Part shown: in pieces, positions 59,401 to 64,000 of the stretch
How positions within the stretch are numbered: the stretch's first letter is position 1
How the letters are laid out: the number at the start of each line of letters is the position of its first letter
Origin: Takifugu bimaculatus
Lineage: Eukaryota; Chordata; Actinopteri; Tetraodontiformes; Tetraodontidae
Length of the DNA stretch: 64,000 nucleotides
Assembly: GCA_004026145.2 (NCBI GenBank)
Contig: CP034996.1
Coordinates: 7,415,391 to 7,479,390, forward strand
Direction: 5' to 3'
Notes under the pieces: generated by a model
Database searches by the model: none
What the model was told of the DNA's origin: nothing
Seen by the model: only the letters and a program-made list of their open reading frames with translations
Made by a program: the position numbers and the translations under genes

Positions 59401-62146
59401 CTCCTGCTGATGGCCGGCTGGGTAGAGAGAGAGGAGAGGGAGAGGAGAGGGGAGGCATAGAGCATAGAAATGCATACAAAAATACATTATATTGAATAAG
59501 CTGCCGGTTGAGTGGGTCAGTGGGGTTGGAGGTCATTATGCAGCTCTGAAGGTGGCGATACCTCTAAATGAATATAGAAGGGGTAAGGGGGGAGCAGAAA
59601 AACTACACAAGAAATAGCATCACTAGTCTACTTGATGAGGAGGGGAGAGGAGGGAAGAGGAAACCATGACCCAGTGGGGTGACAGAGGCCTGTCAGGTGA
59701 TCATGTTTCCGGACCCCGGCAGCCTTGGCCTATAGCAGCATAGCTAAGATGTGACCTAATGATTAGACGACCCCCTAAGTATGATAATTTGTCTGTCTAT
59801 AATAGTAACTGGAAATACAGAATTAGTAACAATAAGCTTTTGCAAAGAGGTAGGTTTTAAGTCTAATCTTAAAAGTAGCGATGGAGTCAGCCTCCCGTAC
59901 CTGGACAGGGACCTGGTTCCATAGCAGGGGGGCCTGGTAGCTAAATGCTCGGCCCCCCATTCTACTCCTATAGACTCTAAGTAGAAAGAGAAGTAGTGGG
60001 AGAAGAAATGTGTATTTTAATGCAAATTGTCATAACAGAATTTTTAAAAATGTTGCCAGAGTTGCGTAGATTACTGTACAGACTGAACTTTAAAGAGCAA
60101 TGTGTTTATGGTCTGTGGACGGACATTGGAGGGCCTGCAGACTCCTCAGCTGTGATTTAAACCTGCACCACTAAGTGTGTAAATAGACTGCCTGCTATGA
60201 ATCAGTCACATGTTTCGCTCAGACCACCTGCTATATGCAAAACAGTATTTTAAATATGATTTATAAACCAGGAGTTTCAGTCTCTTCACATGGTAAAGGA
60301 AAGTGTCAGGAAACTAGAAAGGGATAAAACTACAGCACAGAGATATACATGTAATCTATCTGTTGAGGCTATAATACACTATGTGCAGCTGAGGAGCTCT
60401 ACTCTCATTAAACATCTATAAGTCAGCCAAAATTTGGATTTGATTTATTTTGCCTGTGTATGGATCTGAAGTACGCCTCCTGTCTATAAGATGCCCTGAG
60501 AGGGCAGCAGGGACATTCCAGTTGATTTGTAATCTGGAGTATTGCAATATATCTCAGTAAACACAGGTTTTGATCTTGTAGGCTAATAGTTTCTCCCTGC
60601 ATGTCAGATTCATCTGATTTTCTTGCTACCTAAAGAAATATTTCCTTTCAGGTGAGTTCTGTCGAAGCTTCAGGCCAACAGCAGCCAATAAGTGAGTGCG
60701 AGTTTTTTCCTCTACTCTGAACATCATTCTCAAATAGAAGTCTTGGGTATTTAGGCAGAGGACGATAGAGTGGGAACACAACAGAGCTGCAGCTGGTGGG
60801 AACACGTGCATGGATTTGAGCGTAGATGCAATACAAACACATCTGGTGTATTATATAGGAAGGGCCGGGGGAGCAGGCAGGTAAGTCAATGGCTTTTGAC
60901 ACAGGTTATGGAAAATGTAACCCATAATGAGAAAGGAAACATTCCCAACTACTGATTGGTCTGCCAATTATCCCCTTTTTCGACCTGTTGTCTGCGCCAT
61001 TTGCATAACAGCAGGTGAGACAACATTATTTCATTTCATGACCATATGTGAATGATGAAAATGAAAGTTCTGGCCTCACAACTCTCACAGTTGGTTGATC
61101 ATCATGTTGGCTGTAGTACACCTTTAATCAGGGATTCTTGGTAGTACCGGAAGTAGCCGGCAATATGAATGGATTTAATGAAATCTTCAGGAAATGCAGC
61201 TTCCTATGTAATATAACCTTGCATTAATTACTGCCTATATAGACTGTTTTAATGGGTGTATGTGGGAAATGACCTGCTTGTTGTCTATTTGTCCACAGGC
61301 TGTGGGATTAGGCAGCTGAGTGACTCGGCTTTTAAGAGTGTTCCTCTCAGCATTCGCTCCAAAGTTAAACTACCTGAACTCAACAGTTTCTATCAGCAAC
61401 TGCAGGAGCATCTCTGCAAAAACAAGTAAGTGTGACGCGCATCATATTACATTCAAATGCAATTCCACACGCTTTGGACATTTTTTTGCATGTCATGTCT
61501 TAAAATAGTCACCATTTTCACAGATGTATCCTGCATTAGGTGCTTTTTCAGCTCCAACCAACCTTCTTGTTTTTCCTGTGATTACAATTTTTCTCATATT
61601 ATACAAAAGAAGCTGTAATTTTAATTTTTTTAAAAAGTAAAGTAAATGCAACATACTTCCGTACTTTACAGTTGAAAAAAATAGTTTTGTTTTTACAGAA
61701 AACCCCAATGTGCTATTACTCTGTTTCAATATTTGTAGCTTTCAATATAATTTCACAAAACTCGATATATAATAATGGCAAGTTTGGCAAGAATGAACAA
61801 AATCCTAATAAAAAAATTCTGACTGTTTCTGTAGATTTTTGCATGATTGGTAGAACTGTCACAAATTTCTCCAGGCTTGTGGTGGGAAAAAATTGTACAG
61901 GACTTATACTTTTAAATGGCAAAATTACAAATAGGTGTAATATCAGTAGTTTAATTCCAATTAATGACGACTGCATGAGATGGTTTGCTGATTGATCTCA
62001 CTTCTCTTTACTTCTGCAGCAGTTCCCTGAGCATGCAAAAAATGAAGCAGCTGAAGTTAAATATGAGCGAGGCGAAGCTGAAGGTCCTGCAGCATCTCAC
62101 TCTAATTGAAATAGACAAGAAAGGTTCTGTTCGTCTTTTGATGTGA
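56396..62146 (+). CDS. ska2: spindle and kinetochore-associated protein 2 (SKA2), complete, 6 exons, long form
   Basis: Exons 56396-56428, 58762-58857, 58998-59174, 60652-60691, 61299-61425 and 62020-62146 join in frame: 600 nt, 199 residues. Residues 1-102 match SKA2: METAVEKVEAMFLKSKADLE, then ENPAVILADLGAIKAKHANL and a helical region, IAAAQRQSMGSVRRSINTIK, corresponding to the human coiled-coil core (human about 121 aa). Known role: with SKA1 and SKA3 it forms the W-shaped SKA complex that couples outer kinetochores to microtubules; SKA2 supplies coiled coil. Odd: residues about 116-199 extend beyond human, with QLSDSAFKSVPLSIRSKVKL, a helical stretch, then LTLIEIDKKGSVRLLM, reminiscent of a winged-helix fold. 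Confidence 0.92.
57280..58380 (+). pseudogene. LINE endonuclease/reverse transcriptase relic in ska2 intron 1
   Basis: Endonuclease-region frame: IELLSV then REFPQLFVTLVNIHPRANVT (57470-57590). Reverse transcriptase pieces near 58090-58350: a GMCPLTSFILPVYK stretch corresponding to G.VLSPLLFSLYTN, then VSETKEMIIHSR. Multiple stops and internal deletion. Same strand as ska2. Confidence 0.65.
58762..58857 (+). CDS. ska2: ska2 exon 2
   Basis: FLKSKADLEYIEKRLKLDFI then NSGAENGCHTQA. Acceptor CATTGCAG; donor GCG|GTAACT. 32 codons, phase 0 at both ends. Confidence 0.9.
58998..59174 (+). CDS. ska2: ska2 exon 3 (coiled-coil core)
   Basis: 59 codons from ENPAVILADL to QPAGDVE; strongly helical. Acceptor GACTGCAG; donor GAG|GTAACC. 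Confidence 0.92.
59234..60000 (-). repeat. long dispersed repeat, copy 2, in ska2 intron 3
   Basis: The longest copy: starts AATCAATCTTTATTTATATA and runs through GCAACAGTGGCAAGGAAAAA, CCATGACCCAGTGGGGTGAC, GATCATGTTTCCGGACCCCG and CCTGGACAGGGACCTGGTTC. Shares its first half with copy 1 and its middle with copy 3. No ORF. Confidence 0.82.
60652..60691 (+). CDS. ska2: ska2 exon 4, 40 nt, begins with a splice-donor-like sequence
   Basis: VSSVEASGQQQPI plus one base. Acceptor TTTCCTTTCAG is followed directly by GTGAGT, itself a donor consensus. The real donor A|GTGAGT follows 60691. Supported mainly by phase agreement with exon 5. Confidence 0.72.
61299..61425 (+). CDS. ska2: ska2 exon 5 (C-terminal extension)
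   Basis: Encodes CGIRQLSDSAFKSVPLSIRS then KVKLPELNSFYQQLQEHLCK. Acceptor TGTCCACAG; donor AA|GTAAGT. Clear coding character, phase matched on both sides. Confidence 0.85.
62020..62146 (+). CDS. ska2: ska2 exon 6 (C-terminal end)
   Basis: Encodes SSLSMQKMKQLKLNMSEAKL then KVLQHLTLIEIDKKGSVRLL and M before TGA (62144-62146). Tandem CAGCAG acceptor, so the exon can start at 62020 or 62023, one Ser fewer. Confidence 0.87.
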
Positions 62147-62570
62147 GGGAGATCAATAACTGGAAACTGCCGATTGTCGTTTTAGGTTGAACAGATGTAA
62201 CGGATATAAACTAGACAAAAGATTTTCTGTGTTCTCCACCTGGTTAGCCGTCTTTCGATGTGCCTTTTTGTTACTAGTATTAGTAGCGATGGTCCCATTT
62301 CCAATGATATTTGAAATTGTATTGTTCTTTTTTAACTACCGACTGATCTGTATTCAATGCATAAATATGTCAAGCAGTGGATCTATGTGTGCCTATTATA
62401 ATGTTTGTAATAATTATTTAAGTTATTGTTCCAGCAAATTGCAATAAGCATGTCTGTGTGACTTCATTATGCTATTCTAATATGTTTAAAGATGAATCAA
62501 ATCTAACATCCATCTTCTAACCATTGAGAAGTCAATATTTGTAATTAAAGTTCTTCCTTTATGAGGCCCT
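62147..62570 (+). other. ska2: ska2 3'UTR, possible ATTAAA at 62544-62549
   Basis: AT-rich with no coding signal. The first polyadenylation hexamer variant after the stop that I see is ATTAAA at 62544-62549. The extent is uncertain. Confidence 0.4.
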
Positions 62571-63540
62571 ACACTTCACCCAAAATCTGATGATTTTTTT
62601 CTTTTCAAGGATTTCTGAGGAGAATCAAAAACCTCTTTTGTCACAATCGATGTCAAACGATTCAAATTAATCGCATATAACTTGAATACTGAAATAATTA
62701 AGTATGAATAGGCAAAGGAGACTAACTGTTAGAGCCCACTTAAAGCAACGTTAAAGTCCGTCAGTAGCAATGGGTAGTCCACCACTTTGTATGGGGGTTG
62801 AATCCTGATCAGAGTTCATTAAAGAGGGGAACAATTGTCTCCTCCCTGACCGGTTCCGTGGGGATTTCGGGTTGGTACAGTTTTGGAGTGGAGGTTATTG
62901 GATTGGTTTAAACAGGTTTTGTGTTGGGAAGGGTCCTCAATGTATTGGACATTAAATGTACTGTAGAAACTTCCAATACACGACACTCAAACTCCATGCG
63001 TGTATAATTAAGTGTAAGAATGTTGAGTTTTGGTGAGAAATGGACCTGGATCACAAATGGAGCAATCACCAGTGAGGCTGCATTAGGAAATAAAAGAATT
63101 TTGTAAAAGGAAACATCAAAAGCCATCATAGATGATGTACAAGGAGTCTCCTCATCTGGGACGTTAATACAAATTTAAAAATTGACCAAGATAAAAAAAA
63201 AATGGAATAAACAAGAAGATAAAAACAATTCTCTGTTCCACATGTGATACACAGCAGCAATCATGTTTGTCCAGTGTGATACAAAGAGGAGCTGAGACAG
63301 AAAAGTGTTGGAGGGCCAGGACACAGGAGAATCCACCTCTGAACGTTCTCCAGACTGGCAGGATCTTCACAGAGGAGCGATTCAACCCTGCCCCTGGGAG
63401 AAACATCATCTTCATGTAACCCTGTCTAGTTCACTATCAGTGGGCTGATGGGCCTCTGTTTTTAATCTGGCCTTCTTTGACCTGTTCAGAACCACCAACA
63501 CATCCCCTCTGCCGACTGCCTGACCTTCCTCCTCTTCTAC
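62571..63540. other. intergenic region downstream of ska2, nothing recognised
   Basis: No exon, RNA gene or named repeat recognised. Confidence 0.4.
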
Positions 63541-64000
63541 TAACCCCAAACAAGCAACAATGGCAAGGAAAAACTCCCCTTTAACAGGAAGAAACCTTGA
63601 GCAGGACCAGGCTCATGTAGGGGAACCCTCCTGCTGATGGCCGGCTGGGTAAAGAGAGAGGAGAGGAGAGGACGGGCACAGAGCACAGAAACACATACAA
63701 AAATACACTATTTATACAGTGGGTCAGCGGGGCCGGAGGTCGTCATGCAACTCCGAAGGCGGCGAAACCTGTAAATGAATACAGAAGGGGGGGAGAGAAG
63801 CAGAAAAACTACACAAGAATCGGCATAACTAGTCTGCTTGATGAGGAGGAGAGGAAACCATGACCCAGTGGGGTGACAGAGGCCTGTCAGGTGATCATGT
63901 TTCCGGACCCCGGCAGCCTTGGCTTATAACAGCATAGCTAAGATGTGACCTAACGATTAGACGACCCACTAAGTACCGGTATGATAATTTGTCTGTCTAT
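63541..64000 (-). repeat. long dispersed repeat, copy 3, cut by the window edge
   Basis: Begins at AAACAAGCAACAATGGCAAG, lacking the (AATC)n/TTTATTTATATAGCG part, and continues through CCATGACCCAGTGGGGTGAC and GATCATGTTTCCGGACCCCG to the window end. Confidence 0.82.

Overview
The window is vertebrate nuclear DNA, almost certainly from a percomorph-type teleost fish. Genes are split into exons with GT/AG junctions. The exons encode close homologues of three human proteins. The non-coding DNA is full of (CA)n/(GATA)n microsatellites, short inverted-repeat DNA transposons and decayed LINEs typical of teleost genomes. There are no bacterial-style operons, CRISPR arrays or tRNA/rRNA genes that I could recognise.

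Layout. (1) About 2944-18616, + strand: the 3' two thirds of an AUTS2-family gene. Thirteen coding exons (3537-16986) join in one continuous frame to give about 1027 residues ending in DIEAR, followed by a 3'UTR of about 1.6 kb. The 5' exons lie before the window. (2) 18640-26070: a gene-free convergent intergenic region with a (GT)n tract. (3) 55271-28441, - strand: a complete cxadr gene (seven coding exons, 375 codons: signal peptide, V-type Ig, C2-type Ig, transmembrane segment, cytoplasmic tail with a C-terminal PDZ ligand). Its first intron is 15.2 kb. (4) 55272-56395: a 1.1 kb head-to-head promoter interval. (5) 56396-62146, + strand: a complete ska2 gene (six coding exons, 199 residues), about 80 residues longer than the human protein. 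(6) 62147-64000: 3'UTR/intergenic DNA ending inside a dispersed repeat.

The three genes do not form a pathway: AUTS2 is a nuclear Polycomb-variant/transcription regulator, CXADR is a tight-junction adhesion protein, and SKA2 is a kinetochore subunit. They lie on three different human chromosomes.

Transposon relics: a hAT transposase (11240-12230, -), an L1/Tx1-type ORF1 (about 13720-14310, +), two PIF/Harbinger copies (32500-33035 and 36372-37836), two piggyBac-like MITEs with TTAA targets (30506-31236 and 37866-38136), a hAT MITE with an 8-bp target duplication in the auts2 3'UTR (17426-17685), LINE reverse transcriptase or endonuclease pieces (48600-49060, 51940-52360, 57280-58380), and three copies of one long dispersed repeat (10495-11101, 59234-60000, 63541-end).

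Most interesting signals: a C-terminal, possibly winged-helix extension in fish SKA2; a juxtaposed 3'/5' splice site at the 40-nt ska2 exon 4, whose skipping would remove that extension; a CDE/CHR-like cell-cycle element just upstream of ska2; and three in-frame tandem NAG acceptors.
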